A stretch of DNA of 64,000 nt from Brevundimonas vesicularis NBRC 12165 (GCF_001592205.1 NZ_BCWM01000009.1:62001-126000); one strand, 5' to 3'; shown: positions 52,773 to 62,736, counted from the first letter of the stretch. Notes: generated by a model from the letters alone, not told the origin. Numbers and translations: made by a program.

Positions 52773-54649
52773 GGCGTCTTGCCGCCGCGCGTCTGTTTGC
52801 GCCACAGCGCCGCATATTCCCCGCCTTGTCGAGCCACCAGTTCGTGGTGCCCGCCGCGTTCGACGATCCGCCCGGCCTTCAGCACCAGAATCTGGTCCGC
52901 GTCCGCCACGGTCGACAGCCGGTGTGCGACAACCAGGGTCGTGCGGCCGTTCCTGGCCTTGCGCAGGGTCTTCTGGATCGCCGCCTCGGTCCGGCTGTCC
53001 AGGGCGCTGGTGGCCTCGTCCAGGATCAGGATGCACGGGTCGGCCAACAGGGCTCGGGCGATGCCCACCCGCTGGCGTTCGCCGCCCGACAGCTTCAGAC
53101 CCCGTTCGCCGACCTTGGTCTGCATCCCGTCCGGCAAGCCGCAAATGAAGTCGGCCAGTTCCGCCGCCTCCGCAGCCGCCCACACCTGCGCCTCATCCGC
53201 CTCGGGCCGGGCGAAGGCGATGTTGGCGGCCAGGGTGTCGTTGAACAGCGCCACATCCTGAGGCACCAGCGCCACCGCTGATCGCAGCGAGGCCTGGGTC
53301 ACCTCACGCGCGTCATGGCCGTCGATCAGCACGCGCCCTTCCTGCGGATCGAGCAGACGCAGCGCCAGTTTGACAATGGTGGACTTGCCCGCGCCCGAGG
53401 GCCCGACCAGCGCCGTCGTGGTGCCAGGCGCAGCGTAGAAGCTGACTTCCTCCAGCCCATTGGCCCGCGCGTCGTGGCGGAAGCCGACGGCCTCGAACGC
53501 GACCGACGCGCCGCGCGCATCGACCGGCCGCGGCAGGGCGACGGCGTTCGGCGCATCGGCGACCTGCGGCGTCTGTCGCGTCACCTTCAGCATCTCCTCC
53601 ATGTCGATGAAGGACTGACGGATTTCCCGATAGGCGAAGCCTAGGATGTTCAGCGGCGCATACAGCGAGATCATGATCAGCACCGCCGCCGTCACGTCGC
53701 CCGGTCCCATCCGCCCGGCCGCCGCCTCGAACCCGGCCATCACCGCCATGACGCCCAGCCCCAGGTTCATCACCAGGGCCTGCATCCCGTTCAGCATGTT
53801 CAGCGAACTGTTGGCCTTCAGCGACGCCTCGGCATAGTCGCCCAGCGCCCGGTCATAGGTCTGAGCCGCGCGCGTCTCGGCGCCGAACGACTTGACCGTC
53901 TCATAGTTCAGCAGGGCGTCAACCGAGACGCCAGCGGCCTCGGAATCGGCCGCATTCATGATCCGGCGATGCTCCAGCCGCCAGTTGGACATGGCGAAGG
54001 TGGCGGCGGTGTAGATGACGACCACGAGCACCGCGACGGCGGCGAAGCGCCAGTCGTATTTGGCGCCCAGCACCCCGGCCGCCAGCACCAGCTCCACCCC
54101 GGTCGGAACCAGATTGAAGGCCAGGATGCGCAGCAGAAAGTCGACCGCGCGCGATCCCCGGTCCATGGTCCGCGACAGGGCGCCCGAGCGTTTGGTCTGG
54201 TGGAAGTCCAGCGACAGGCTCAGCGCATGAGCGAACGCCTCGGCCGCCGTCGCGCGCTGGGCGGCGGCGCGCACCGGCGCGAACACCACGTCGGAGATCA
54301 GGGGCGAGGCCGCCGAAAGGAACCGCACGACGGTCCAGCCGATGGCGAAGGCCGCAAAGCCCAGGCCGACGGCGGTCGCCGCACCCTGCCCCGCCGCCAG
54401 ACGGTTGACCGCCGCGCCCAGCACCAGCGGCGCCATGACGCCCAGCCCCTTGCCCGCCAGCGTCAGAAGGATGGCCGAGATCAGCCGCAGTTTCAGGTGC
54501 GGCGCGCCCGATCGGGCCACCAGCCGCGCAAGGTCCGCCAACGCCGTCAGCGTCGGGGGTCCGTCCGTCTTGTCCTGTGGGCTCCCCGCTTGCTGCGCCT
54601 TGACCATCGGGTCACGCCTGCCGCCGGAGCGTTCGCCTCGTATCGCCAT
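52757..54649 (-). CDS. ABC exporter of the Atm1/HMT type
   Basis: A half-transporter with the membrane domain first and the ATPase last; about 630 residues. The six-helix membrane domain (about 55-345) contains NYETVKSFGAETRAA, the Atm1/ABCB7 signature. The nucleotide-binding domain has Walker A VGPSGAGKST, the LSGGERQRVG signature and Walker B LILDEATSALD. Atm1-like proteins export glutathione- or persulfide-linked sulfur species and affect metal tolerance. Start uncertain (ATG 54649 or 54607); neither has a strong ribosome-binding site. Confidence 0.9.
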   Translation of the reverse strand: MAIRGERSGGRRDPMVKAQQAGSPQDKTDGPPTLTALADLARLVARSGAPHLKLRLISAILLTLAGKGLGVMAPLVLGAAVNRLAAGQGAATAVGLGFAAFAIGWTVVRFLSAASPLISDVVFAPVRAAAQRATAAEAFAHALSLSLDFHQTKRSGALSRTMDRGSRAVDFLLRILAFNLVPTGVELVLAAGVLGAKYDWRFAAVAVLVVVIYTAATFAMSNWRLEHRRIMNAADSEAAGVSVDALLNYETVKSFGAETRAAQTYDRALGDYAEASLKANSSLNMLNGMQALVMNLGLGVMAVMAGFEAAAGRMGPGDVTAAVLIMISLYAPLNILGFAYREIRQSFIDMEEMLKVTRQTPQVADAPNAVALPRPVDARGASVAFEAVGFRHDARANGLEEVSFYAAPGTTTALVGPSGAGKSTIVKLALRLLDPQEGRVLIDGHDAREVTQASLRSAVALVPQDVALFNDTLAANIAFARPEADEAQVWAAAEAAELADFICGLPDGMQTKVGERGLKLSGGERQRVGIARALLADPCILILDEATSALDSRTEAAIQKTLRKARNGRTTLVVAHRLSTVADADQILVLKAGRIVERGGHHELVARQGGEYAALWRKQTRGGKTPQMAD

Positions 54650-54717
54650 GATCCGCATATGGAAAGCCAATGCGACCGGGGAAAGGCCACGCTGGCGCGC
54701 GAACGGGGATTAGTCGC

Positions 54718-55734
54718 TCAGCCCAGACCGGCGACCGCCTCGATCAACTCGTCCACAGCCGCTTCCTGCGTCGCCCACGAACAGACGAAGCGCACCGAGC
54801 CGTCATCGAAGGCGTAGCAGGCCCAGCCCATTTCGTTCAGGCGGGCATGCGCCTCTGGCGGCATCCGCACGAAGACGGCGTTCGCCTCCACCGGATGGGC
54901 CAGGACGAAGGGCGACCGGCCCGCAATTCCCGCCGCCAGGCGCTGCGCCATGAGATTGGCGTGGGCGCCGCCCGATTCCCAATCGCCGCTTTCCAGCAAG
55001 CCCAGCATCGGACCCGACAGCAGCCGGGTCTTGGATGACGTCTGGCCCGCCTGCTTGAGCCGATTGTCCAGTCGCCGCGCCAGGTTCTTGTCGAACAGCA
55101 CGATCGCCTCGGCGCAGTTGGCGCCAGCCTTGGCCCCGCCGAACACCAGCACGTCCACGCCCAGGCGCGGAATGTCCTTCAAATCGAAACCGGCGGCGAC
55201 CGCATTGGTCAGGCGCGCTCCGTCCATGTGAACGCCATAGCCGAGCGCCTTGGCCGGTTCGATCAGGTGGCGCAGTTCTTCCTCAGTATAAACCGAGCCA
55301 TATTCCGTGGCCTGGGTCAGCGACAGGGCGGCGGGCGGCTGACGATGCCCGACTTCGGGTTCGCCCAGTTGCGCCTGCAGGGCCAATGGATCGATCTTGC
55401 CCGAGAATCCCGGCAGCCCGATCAGGCCGACGCCGTGACCGAAGAAGCCCGGCGCCCCCGTCTCGTCGGTGCAGATGTGCGCCGCATGGTGCGCCAGCAC
55501 CGCCTCATAGGGTTGGGCCAGCATCGACAGGGCGATGGCGTTGGCCGCCGTCCCACTGAATACAAAACGCACCTCGGCGTCCGCATCCAGACGCTGGCGA
55601 ATCTGGTCGGCGGCGCGGGCGGTGACCTCGTCTGCGCCATAGGCGCGGGCGAACCCCTTGTTGGCGCGCACTAGGCCTTCGATGGCGCTCAGCGCCATGC
55701 CGGCGGTGTTGTCGGAGCCGAAATCGTAACGCAT
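54718..55734 (-). CDS. ltaE: low-specificity L-threonine aldolase
   Basis: PLP enzyme cleaving threonine (or allo-threonine) to glycine and acetaldehyde. 338 residues from the ATG at 55734, overlapping the mscS-like stop by one base. The first block MRYDFGSDNTAGMALSAIE, the tyrosine-containing YGADEVT, the aldolase block HMDGARLTNAV and the PLP lysine in FGGAKAGANCAEA fit the threonine aldolase (beta-eliminating lyase-like) fold. Probably in one operon with the MscS channel; no functional link is evident. Confidence 0.9.
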   Translation of the reverse strand: MRYDFGSDNTAGMALSAIEGLVRANKGFARAYGADEVTARAADQIRQRLDADAEVRFVFSGTAANAIALSMLAQPYEAVLAHHAAHICTDETGAPGFFGHGVGLIGLPGFSGKIDPLALQAQLGEPEVGHRQPPAALSLTQATEYGSVYTEEELRHLIEPAKALGYGVHMDGARLTNAVAAGFDLKDIPRLGVDVLVFGGAKAGANCAEAIVLFDKNLARRLDNRLKQAGQTSSKTRLLSGPMLGLLESGDWESGGAHANLMAQRLAAGIAGRSPFVLAHPVEANAVFVRMPPEAHARLNEMGWACYAFDDGSVRFVCSWATQEAAVDELIEAVAGLG

Positions 55735-56687
55735 CAACGGTTCGTCGCCTTTAAATCGGCAGTATCGTCATCGACCGTGCGGACGCGCACGACCGGGACC
55801 ACATCCTCATCGCCATAGGGCACGGCGACCTGATGCGGGAACGGAATCTCGATCCCGGCGGCGTCCAGCGCCTCCTTGCCGCCCTGCATCAGATCGGCCT
55901 GGGTCTGCCACCAGTCGCCGACCTTGACCCAGGCGTGCAGAGTCACCTGCACCGAGCTGTCCAGTAGGCCCGTCACGCCGGTCCAGGGATGGGGATCGTG
56001 CAGCACCTTGTCGTGTGCGGCGGCCATATCCGCCAGCACGCAACGCGCCTGGTTCAGATCGTCGCCGTAGCCGACCGTGAAGTTGATCTCGATCCGGCGC
56101 GTCTGCTGGCCGGTCAGATTGGTCAGCGGGTCGCTCAGGACCTTGGAGTTCGGAATGACGATCTTGTGGTTATTGGCGTTGGAAAGTTGGGTCGTGAACA
56201 GGTCCAGTCGCTGCACCGTGCCGCTCATCCCACCGACATCGACGACGTCGCCGACGCGGTAGGGCCGCAGCACCAGCAGCATGATTCCCGACGCCACGTT
56301 CGACAACGTGCCCTGCAACGCCAGACCTACTGCCAAGGACGCCGCGCCCAGCACGGCGATGATCGAGGTCGTCTGAACGCCCAGGCGCTGGAGCACGGCG
56401 ATCATGCCGATGATGAAGACCACCACCCGCACGACCTGGACCGCGAAGCTCAGGACCGTCGGATCGTGGCGGAATCCCTTGACCCTCGACAGCGTATTGC
56501 GCGCCCCGCGCGCCGCCCATTTCGCCGCAAAGACGGTGAGGACGAAGATCAGGATGGCGATCGTCAGGTTGATCGCGAAATCACCTGCCATGTCGGTCAG
56601 CTTGGCGATCACGGCGGCATCGATCGAAACGGCCTTACGGCCCGCGGCCACCGCGTCGGCGACTTCGTTGGAAATAGGCAGAGACAT
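55734..56687 (-). CDS. small-conductance mechanosensitive channel (MscS family)
   Basis: A 317-residue inner-membrane channel. Three membrane helices are followed by the pore helix (LGAASLAVGLALQGTLSNVA with the Gly/Ala packing surface), then the beta domain (YRVGDVVDVGGMSGTVQRLD) and the alpha/beta C-terminal domain. It opens on hypo-osmotic membrane tension. The stop overlaps the ltaE start. Normal length for E. coli MscS-like proteins. Confidence 0.93.
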   Translation of the reverse strand: MSLPISNEVADAVAAGRKAVSIDAAVIAKLTDMAGDFAINLTIAILIFVLTVFAAKWAARGARNTLSRVKGFRHDPTVLSFAVQVVRVVVFIIGMIAVLQRLGVQTTSIIAVLGAASLAVGLALQGTLSNVASGIMLLVLRPYRVGDVVDVGGMSGTVQRLDLFTTQLSNANNHKIVIPNSKVLSDPLTNLTGQQTRRIEINFTVGYGDDLNQARCVLADMAAAHDKVLHDPHPWTGVTGLLDSSVQVTLHAWVKVGDWWQTQADLMQGGKEALDAAGIEIPFPHQVAVPYGDEDVVPVVRVRTVDDDTADLKATNR

Positions 56688-56739
56688 GAGGTCGGGTCTA
56701 ACGCCTGACGCGACGATTGGAACCCCCGAAAGCCCGATT

Positions 56740-58434
56740 TCAGGCCTTTGCGATCCGCCCGCCGCCGCTTTCGATCGCGTCCAGCAGGTCCATTACGTCG
56801 TCGATGGTGTTGGCCTCTCGCGCCGGCTTGTCCCAGCGAATGCGGCTGACGCGCGGGAAGCGCATGGCCACGCCCGACTTGTGCCGGGTCGAGCGATTCA
56901 GTCCCTCGAAGGCGATCTCCAGCACCAGGCCGAAGTCCCGCTCGGCCCGCACCGACCGCACCGGCCCGAACCGGTCGATGGTGTGATCGCGCACGAACTT
57001 GTCGAGCTGTTTCAACTCCTCGTCGGTGAAGCCGAAATAGGCCTTGCCCACCGGCGTCAGCGCGCCTTCCGGCGTCCAGACGCCGAAGGTGTAGTCGGAA
57101 TAGAAGCTGGAGCGCTTGCCGTGCCCGCGCTGGGCGTACATCAGGACGGCGTCGATGACGTGCGGGTCGCGCTTCCACTTGAACCACGGTCCCTTGGGTC
57201 GCCCCGCCAGATAGGGGCTGTCCCAGCGTTTCAGCATCAGCCCCTCGGCCGCCGCCCCAACCGGCGGATCGGCTCGCAACCGCGCCAACTGATCCCAATC
57301 GGCATAATCGACCACTGGCGACAGATGCAGTCGCTCGCCGGTATGACCATTGACCAGGGCCTCCAGGCGCGCCCGACGCTCGCGCAGCGGCAGGCTGCGC
57401 AGATCCTCGCCGTCCTGGGCCAGCAGGTCATAGGCGACGACCGCAGCCGGAAAGGCCTGCATCGCCTTGGCGTCCACCGACTTGCGATTCAGCCGCTGCT
57501 GAAGGTCCCCGAACGGCGCGACCGCCCCGTCGCGCCAGACGATCAGCTCGCCATCGATCGCGCCTTCGAACGCCAGTGCCTCCATCACGTCGGGAAAGGC
57601 GGCCGAAATCTCGTCGCCGGTGCGCGAATAGAGCTTGCGGACCTCGCCCTCCAGCACCGCCTGAACCCGAATGCCGTCCCACTTCCATTCGGCCGCATAG
57701 TCAACCGGCGACAATTTGGGCAGATCGACCGCTTCATCGATGGCGACCGCCAGCATGACGGGCCGGAACCGGCCGGGCGCGGCCGGGCTGGGCCGCTCCG
57801 CCCTGCCCTCCAGCCAGGCGAACAGGTCTGCGTAGGGCGGCTCGACCGCGTGCCAGACCTCCTCGATGGCCGAGGCGTCCAACGCCTCCAGCGTCATCTG
57901 CGCCTCGTCGCCCTCCGGCGAAGGCGGCGCCATCACCGCGTCCGGGCGCATCATGGCCGCCGCCGTCTTGGCCAGCCGCGCCGACAGCCCCACGCGCAAG
58001 GCCCCGGTCATCAGCTTCAGCAGCGCCCAGCGCCCTTTCGGCTCCAGCGCATCGAGCCAGCCTTCCAGAAGACCGCGCACCTCCGTCCGCGTCGCGGTCC
58101 TCAGCGCCTCGACGACCTCGGCCAATTCGGGCTCGCGGTTTGGCCGATGGTCCGGGGTCACGGGCCAGATCAGGGCCACCGTCTCCGCCAGATCCCCCAC
58201 ATAGTCGTAGGACCAGCCGAACAGCACGCTGTCGACCCGCCCCTCGACCGCCTTTCGGATCATGGCCGGCTTGGCCGCGTCGAACGTCAGGTCCCCGGTC
58301 AGGGCCGCCAGCGCCCATCCCCGGTCCGGATCGGGCGTCGCTCTCAGATAGTCGCGCACCAGCACCAGCTTCGCATTGCGCGAAGCCGTCAGGGACAGGC
58401 GGTCCAGTAGCTCGGCGAAGGCGCGCATCGTCAT
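56740..58434 (-). CDS. ATP-dependent DNA ligase (cisplatin-damage-response type)
   Basis: A 564-residue ligase with an N-terminal DNA-binding domain (1-215). The adenylation domain has the nucleophile lysine K251 in EWKWDGIRVQ, followed by GELIVWRDG and EGLMLKRWDSPY. The C-terminal OB fold begins near WFKWKRDP. The family (often in a cassette with a damage-response exonuclease and a helicase) helps seal breaks in DNA repair; the exonuclease partner is not visible here, since the next upstream gene is RcnB-like. Start is M1 (58434) or M3 (58428). Confidence 0.88.
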   Translation of the reverse strand: MTMRAFAELLDRLSLTASRNAKLVLVRDYLRATPDPDRGWALAALTGDLTFDAAKPAMIRKAVEGRVDSVLFGWSYDYVGDLAETVALIWPVTPDHRPNREPELAEVVEALRTATRTEVRGLLEGWLDALEPKGRWALLKLMTGALRVGLSARLAKTAAAMMRPDAVMAPPSPEGDEAQMTLEALDASAIEEVWHAVEPPYADLFAWLEGRAERPSPAAPGRFRPVMLAVAIDEAVDLPKLSPVDYAAEWKWDGIRVQAVLEGEVRKLYSRTGDEISAAFPDVMEALAFEGAIDGELIVWRDGAVAPFGDLQQRLNRKSVDAKAMQAFPAAVVAYDLLAQDGEDLRSLPLRERRARLEALVNGHTGERLHLSPVVDYADWDQLARLRADPPVGAAAEGLMLKRWDSPYLAGRPKGPWFKWKRDPHVIDAVLMYAQRGHGKRSSFYSDYTFGVWTPEGALTPVGKAYFGFTDEELKQLDKFVRDHTIDRFGPVRSVRAERDFGLVLEIAFEGLNRSTRHKSGVAMRFPRVSRIRWDKPAREANTIDDVMDLLDAIESGGGRIAKA

Positions 58435-58475
58435 CCATCTTGGGCGCCGGAAGCGTCGCCGTCCTCTTCAGAACG

Positions 58476-58506
58476 AAAAACGCCCCGGAGGTTTCCCTCC
58501 GGAGCG
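58476..58506 (-). terminator. intrinsic terminator of RcnB-like gene
   Basis: On the minus strand a stem of about 11 bp (CGCTCCGGAGG with its complement, one G-T pair) around loop GAAA is followed by TTTTTCG. It is placed just after the stop at 58527 and before the DNA ligase gene. Confidence 0.85.
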
Positions 58507-58526
58507 CATCTCACATCCTCAGCAGA

Positions 58527-59021
58527 TCAGTTGAACAGTCCGGCGATCACGGCGGTGATCAGGCCGCCCGCGACGGCGGCGAGCACCACGTCATTACCGC
58601 TGCGGACGTATTGGTAGCCACGGGGCGGCGCACGCAGACCATAGCGGTTGTAGTCGTTCACCACATAGGCGTTGGTCCGGTAGTAGGACGGCATCCGCTG
58701 ACCATAGCTCCAGGTCCGAACCGCATAGCCGCGCGGCGGGACATAGCGCGGGGCGTTGTAACGACGTTCCGCACGCTGCCAGCGCTCATAGGCGCGTCGC
58801 TGCTCGCGATAGTCGCGACGATCCTCACGAAGCTCGCGGCGGTAGTCGCGGCGATCCTGGCGATAGTCCCGACGATCGTAGTGGTCAGGACCCGGACCGT
58901 GGCGTGCGGCAGGACCATGCAGACCGTGGGGCGGCATGGGCTGGGCCGACGCTGCGCCAGCAGCGCCCAGCGCGCCGGCGGCCATGACCGAAGCGATTGC
59001 GGTGGTCAGGATCTTTTTCAT
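58527..59021 (-). CDS. RcnB-like periplasmic protein
   Basis: A 164-residue exported protein, third of this family in the window. Signal peptide ends near AGAASAQP. A charged region built from DRRDYRQ-like units (about 48-80) is followed by the RcnB-type end YGLRAPPRGYQYVRSGNDV and a hydrophobic tail. GGAG lies eight bases before the ATG at 59021. Close in layout to the 22072-22656 product. Metal homeostasis or envelope stress is possible but unproven. Confidence 0.82.
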   Translation of the reverse strand: MKKILTTAIASVMAAGALGAAGAASAQPMPPHGLHGPAARHGPGPDHYDRRDYRQDRRDYRRELREDRRDYREQRRAYERWQRAERRYNAPRYVPPRGYAVRTWSYGQRMPSYYRTNAYVVNDYNRYGLRAPPRGYQYVRSGNDVVLAAVAGGLITAVIAGLFN

Positions 59022-59145
59022 GATCGTGTCTCCATCTGCGCCGAAGACCATCGGCTTGGATGCAGTTATGGAGCACGGCGACTGAGGCGCACCTGAACCG
59101 GCGTCATCGGCCGAGGTTCATGTCGGGAACACAGGATCGCCGCAA

Positions 59146-60963
59146 TCAGGCGGCGACGGAGGCCTCTGACGACGGAAGCGCCATCTGCGCGACCGCGTCG
59201 CGACCGCCGCTGACGCGACCCATCAGGGCGGCCAGGGCGCCGAAATCGATCGGCTTGTTCAAATAGGCGTCGGCGCCGGCCTGAAGCCCGGCCTCATGAT
59301 CCTCATGACGCGCCGAGGCGGACAGGACCACAATGGGGGTGCCGGCGTTCTGGCCGCCTTCGCGGATCATGCGTGTCGCGGTCAGTCCGTCCATCACCGG
59401 CATGTTCACATCCATGATGATCAGGTCGAACGGCTGGTCCTTGGCGATATCGACCGCGACCTGGCCGTTCTCGGCCGTCGAAGTGACGTGGCTGGCCGAG
59501 CTCATCCAGGCCTCCAGGATCATGCGGTTCACCGGGTGATCCTCGACCACCAGGACGCGCAGCGATTCGCCGCCCTCGATCTCGGCATGAACCTCGGCCG
59601 CCGCGACGGGCTTGGCCCATTCCACGACCTCGGCCTCGATTTCCAAGGTGAAGCACGAGCCCTCGGCGAGCTTGGACGTCACGGTGATGTCGCCGCCCAT
59701 GATGTTGGCCATGCGTCGCGCAATGGTCAGGCCCAGACCCGTCCCGCCAAAGCGCCGCGTCGACGAGGTGTCGACCTGGGTGAAGGGCATGAACAGCCGC
59801 TCCAGATCGGCCGCCGCAATCCCTGCGCCGCTGTCCTGGACCACGAATTCAAACCGCACGCGCTGATCCGACACGCGGTGTCCGCGCACGAGATAGTGGA
59901 TCTCGCCGGCTTCGGTGAACTTGACCGCATTGGACAACAGGTTCTGCACCACCTGGCAGACGCGCAGCGGATCGCCGCGCACCACCGTCGGGATGTCGCC
60001 TTCCACGGTCGTGACGAACGTCAAGCCCTTGGCTTCGGCCTGGGCCTCGAAGGGGCCGGTGATGCGCTTGTTCAGACCGTCGACGGCGACATCGACGACC
60101 TCGAAGTTCATCTTGCCGGCCTCGATCTTGGTCATGTCGAGGATGTCGTTCAGCAGCGACAACAGATTGTCGCCGGAGTTGCGGATGATCGACAGATATT
60201 CGCGCTGCGTCGTCTCCAGTCGTGTCGCGCTGAGCAGTTGGGCCGCGCCCAGCACGCCGTTCATGGGAGTGCGCAGTTCGTGCGAGATCACGCCCAGGAA
60301 GTTCGACTTGGCGTCATTGGCGGCGTTGGCCTTGTCGCGGGCCGCTTCCAGCTCCTCGATCAGATGCGCCTGGTGCGACTGGAAGGCCCGGATGCGGTCT
60401 TCGCGCAGCAGGGTCATGGTCACCAGCACGAACAGACCCGCTGCTGTGAACGGCAGGACCGCCAGCATCGACCAAAACTCGGTTGTGCCCCACAGACTGA
60501 ACAGAATGATGGTGGCGGCTGCGCCATAGGGCGAGGAGATGATCAGGGCCTGACGCGGCGAGCTGCGAAGCTGAGCGAAGACCAGCACATAGCCGGAAAT
60601 TAGCAGGGCGATCGCCAGGGGCCGTCCGAATTCGGCGGGCGAGAACCACGCCATCAGAGGCGCAATGGCCCAGGCGCCGGTCGTCACCGTAGCCACGATC
60701 GGAAAGATCACGCCCCAGTTGGTGCCGACGCGATGGCTCAGACGATGTTCGACCAGTCCCCGCAGCGACCCAGCCGCCAGGGTGCCGCCGAACCAAAGGA
60801 GCGCCGGCCATAGGCCCACCGTGCCCAGCAGTCCCACGGCCCAGGACGTGATGATCATGTAGCGAAGATACTGGGTCTGCAGAATGGCCGTCAGGGCCTG
60901 GGCTGCGTCGCCGGCGCGTTGATCGCCTTCGAGCGCCCTCGCGACGCCATCGGATTCCACCAT
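59146..60963 (-). CDS. hybrid sensor histidine kinase/response regulator
   Basis: A 605-residue membrane-bound hybrid kinase. About six membrane helices (35-190) form the sensor, with no extracytoplasmic domain of size. A short coiled coil (about 190-215) leads to the HisKA domain with His228 in SHELRTPMNG. The HATPase domain contains N, G1 and G2 boxes (NLLSNAVKFT, DSGAGIA, GGTGLGLTIA). A receiver domain (about 470-590) carries the phospho-Asp in IIMDVNMPVMDG. The sensor type suggests a membrane-associated signal. No cognate output gene is adjacent. Confidence 0.92.
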   Translation of the reverse strand: MVESDGVARALEGDQRAGDAAQALTAILQTQYLRYMIITSWAVGLLGTVGLWPALLWFGGTLAAGSLRGLVEHRLSHRVGTNWGVIFPIVATVTTGAWAIAPLMAWFSPAEFGRPLAIALLISGYVLVFAQLRSSPRQALIISSPYGAAATIILFSLWGTTEFWSMLAVLPFTAAGLFVLVTMTLLREDRIRAFQSHQAHLIEELEAARDKANAANDAKSNFLGVISHELRTPMNGVLGAAQLLSATRLETTQREYLSIIRNSGDNLLSLLNDILDMTKIEAGKMNFEVVDVAVDGLNKRITGPFEAQAEAKGLTFVTTVEGDIPTVVRGDPLRVCQVVQNLLSNAVKFTEAGEIHYLVRGHRVSDQRVRFEFVVQDSGAGIAAADLERLFMPFTQVDTSSTRRFGGTGLGLTIARRMANIMGGDITVTSKLAEGSCFTLEIEAEVVEWAKPVAAAEVHAEIEGGESLRVLVVEDHPVNRMILEAWMSSASHVTSTAENGQVAVDIAKDQPFDLIIMDVNMPVMDGLTATRMIREGGQNAGTPIVVLSASARHEDHEAGLQAGADAYLNKPIDFGALAALMGRVSGGRDAVAQMALPSSEASVAA

Positions 60964-61043
60964 AAGCCCAGATCCCCACGTTCTGTTTGGTCGAATGACG
61001 CTAAGACGAAGGTTCTAAGACGATGTGAACGCAGTTCTCTCGC

Positions 61044-61340
61044 TCAACTCGCCTCCTCCGGGGTCAGCGCCTTGATCGAAAGAGCGTGGACCGGTCCGGC
61101 CATCTCGTCCTTCAGCAGGGCGTTGACCGCGCGCTGTCGCGCCAGCCGCGATTGCCCCTGGAAAGCAGCGGACACGATCACCAGATTGAAGTGGCTTTCT
61201 CCGCCAGGCTTGGCGTCCATTCCGCCTTCATGATGATGTCCGGCGTGGCGCCAGCTGTCGTCTTCGACCTCCAGGCGCAAGGGCGACAGCCCTGCCGTCA
61301 GTTTTGCACGAATAATCGTCGCCACCGGGCCTTCAGACAT
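61044..61340 (-). CDS. bolA: BolA-family protein
   Basis: A 98-residue BolA domain protein, which partners monothiol glutaredoxins in iron-sulfur and redox regulation. The start is ATG 61340. A short N-terminal helix precedes LRLEVEDDSWRHAGHHHEGG, and the C-terminal class motif VHALSIKALTPEE with the conserved His is present. It is divergent from the J-domain gene, 45 bp away; bolA next to a DnaJ-like gene is a familiar alphaproteobacterial arrangement. Confidence 0.92.
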   Translation of the reverse strand: MSEGPVATIIRAKLTAGLSPLRLEVEDDSWRHAGHHHEGGMDAKPGGESHFNLVIVSAAFQGQSRLARQRAVNALLKDEMAGPVHALSIKALTPEEAS

Positions 61341-61385
61341 GATCGATTCCTTGATGCTGTCCCAATCGCGCTTACACTTCGGCTG

Positions 61386-62054
61386 ATGTCCGCCTCCTTT
61401 CAATATAAGCCGCGCTTCACCGACATTCGGGTGAAGCCGCCCAAGCCAGAGGAAGAGGCGGCGAAAGCCGACGTGCTTCACCTGAAGCCGGGCGAAAAGC
61501 CTTGCCAGTGGCCCGACTGTCGCCGGGCTGCTGCGGCCAAGGCGCCCAAGTCGCGCGAACGGCTGAACGACTTCTACGAGTTCTGCCAGCCGCACGCCGG
61601 CGAGTACAACAAGGGCTGGAACTTCTACGCCGGCATGAGCGAAGGCCAGATCCGCGCCGCCCAGGAAAACGAGGCCATGACCGGCGGGCGCCCGACCTGG
61701 GAGATGCAGGCCGGCAAGTTCACACGCGAGGCCGCCGCCTTCGCCGCCAAGATGGGCACCTCGAACACCACTGGCGCCGGCTCATGGCGCGACAGCTTCG
61801 GCCTTTTCGGTCGCAAGGGCGATCAGGCGCCGCAGTCCGCGACCGAGGACCGCCGCATCGGCAAGCTGGAACGCGCCGCCTTGGCCGACCTCGATCTGGA
61901 TCCGGGCGCCGACAAGGCGAAGATCAAGGCTCAGTATCACGAGCTGCTGAAGCGGTTTCACCCCGACACCAACAGCGGCGACCGCAGCGCCGAGGCCAAG
62001 CTGCAACGCGTGATCAAGGCGTGGAAGACGCTGAAAAAGGCCGGTCTGGCCTGA
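61386..62054 (+). CDS. J-domain protein with N-terminal cysteine motif
   Basis: A 222-residue protein. The C-terminal J domain (about 160-222) carries the HPD motif in KRFHPDTNSGD, needed to stimulate Hsp70. The N-terminal half has an unrecognised conserved region with Cys and His (KPCQWPDCRRAAAAK, YEFCQPHAGEYNKGWNFY) that may bind zinc. It is divergent from bolA. The partner Hsp70 cannot be named from the sequence. Confidence 0.88.
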   Translation: MSASFQYKPRFTDIRVKPPKPEEEAAKADVLHLKPGEKPCQWPDCRRAAAAKAPKSRERLNDFYEFCQPHAGEYNKGWNFYAGMSEGQIRAAQENEAMTGGRPTWEMQAGKFTREAAAFAAKMGTSNTTGAGSWRDSFGLFGRKGDQAPQSATEDRRIGKLERAALADLDLDPGADKAKIKAQYHELLKRFHPDTNSGDRSAEAKLQRVIKAWKTLKKAGLA

Positions 62055-62058
62055 CGGC

Positions 62059-62736
62059 CTAGTCGGCGTAGATCATGTTGCGTGTCATGCCGCCGTCCAC
62101 GGTCAGCACCTGGCCCGTCACGAAACTCGCTTCGGCGAGATAGAGCACAGCACCGGCGATATCCTCGGCGCGGCCGACGCGGCCGACCGGGTGCTGTTCG
62201 TGGTCGACAGAACGCAGATCCTCGCCATCCGAAATCCAGCCGGGCGCAATGGCGTTCACGCGAATCCGAGGCCCTTCGCTGATCGCCAGGGCGTGGGTCA
62301 GGGCGAACAGCGCGCCCTTGGACGCCGCATAGGCCTCGGTGTGCGGCTCGGACATGAAGGCGCGCGTCGAGATCATGTTCACGATGGCGCCGCCCTCGTT
62401 CAGCAGCGGAATGGCCCCGCGGCTCATCAGAAAAGCGCCGGTCAGATGGCTGTCGATGGTGTTGCGCCAGTCCGCCAGCGACAGCTCAGCCAGCGGGCCG
62501 TTCACCGGATCGGCGATGCCGCCGTTGTTGACCAGCAGGTCCAGCGACGACCAGCCCAACGTCTCGAACGCCTGATTGACCGAGTCCTCATCACCCAAAT
62601 CGCAGTCGATGTGACGCGCTTCGCCCTCTCCCGGCTTCAGGTCGAAGGAGGCGACTTCCCATCCGTTGGCCAGCAAGGCCCTACAGACGCCCGTTCCGAT
62701 CAGGCCTGATCCGCCCGTGACAATCGCTTTTTTCAT
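62059..62736 (-). CDS. SDR-family oxidoreductase
   Basis: A 225-residue classical short-chain dehydrogenase. The NAD(P) motif GGSGLIGTG is at the N-terminus, the catalytic Tyr/Lys are in EAYAASKG, and NNGG and DPVNG follow the family pattern. The Asp after the second strand (SFDLKPGE) suggests NAD preference. It is convergent with the J-domain gene (4 bp apart). Substrate unknown. Confidence 0.9.
   Translation of the reverse strand: MKKAIVTGGSGLIGTGVCRALLANGWEVASFDLKPGEGEARHIDCDLGDEDSVNQAFETLGWSSLDLLVNNGGIADPVNGPLAELSLADWRNTIDSHLTGAFLMSRGAIPLLNEGGAIVNMISTRAFMSEPHTEAYAASKGALFALTHALAISEGPRIRVNAIAPGWISDGEDLRSVDHEQHPVGRVGRAEDIAGAVLYLAEASFVTGQVLTVDGGMTRNMIYAD

Noticed and set aside
56404..58410. 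Long plus-strand frame across the DNA ligase and MscS genes
   Set aside because: Composition-driven shadow of two well-supported minus-strand genes.
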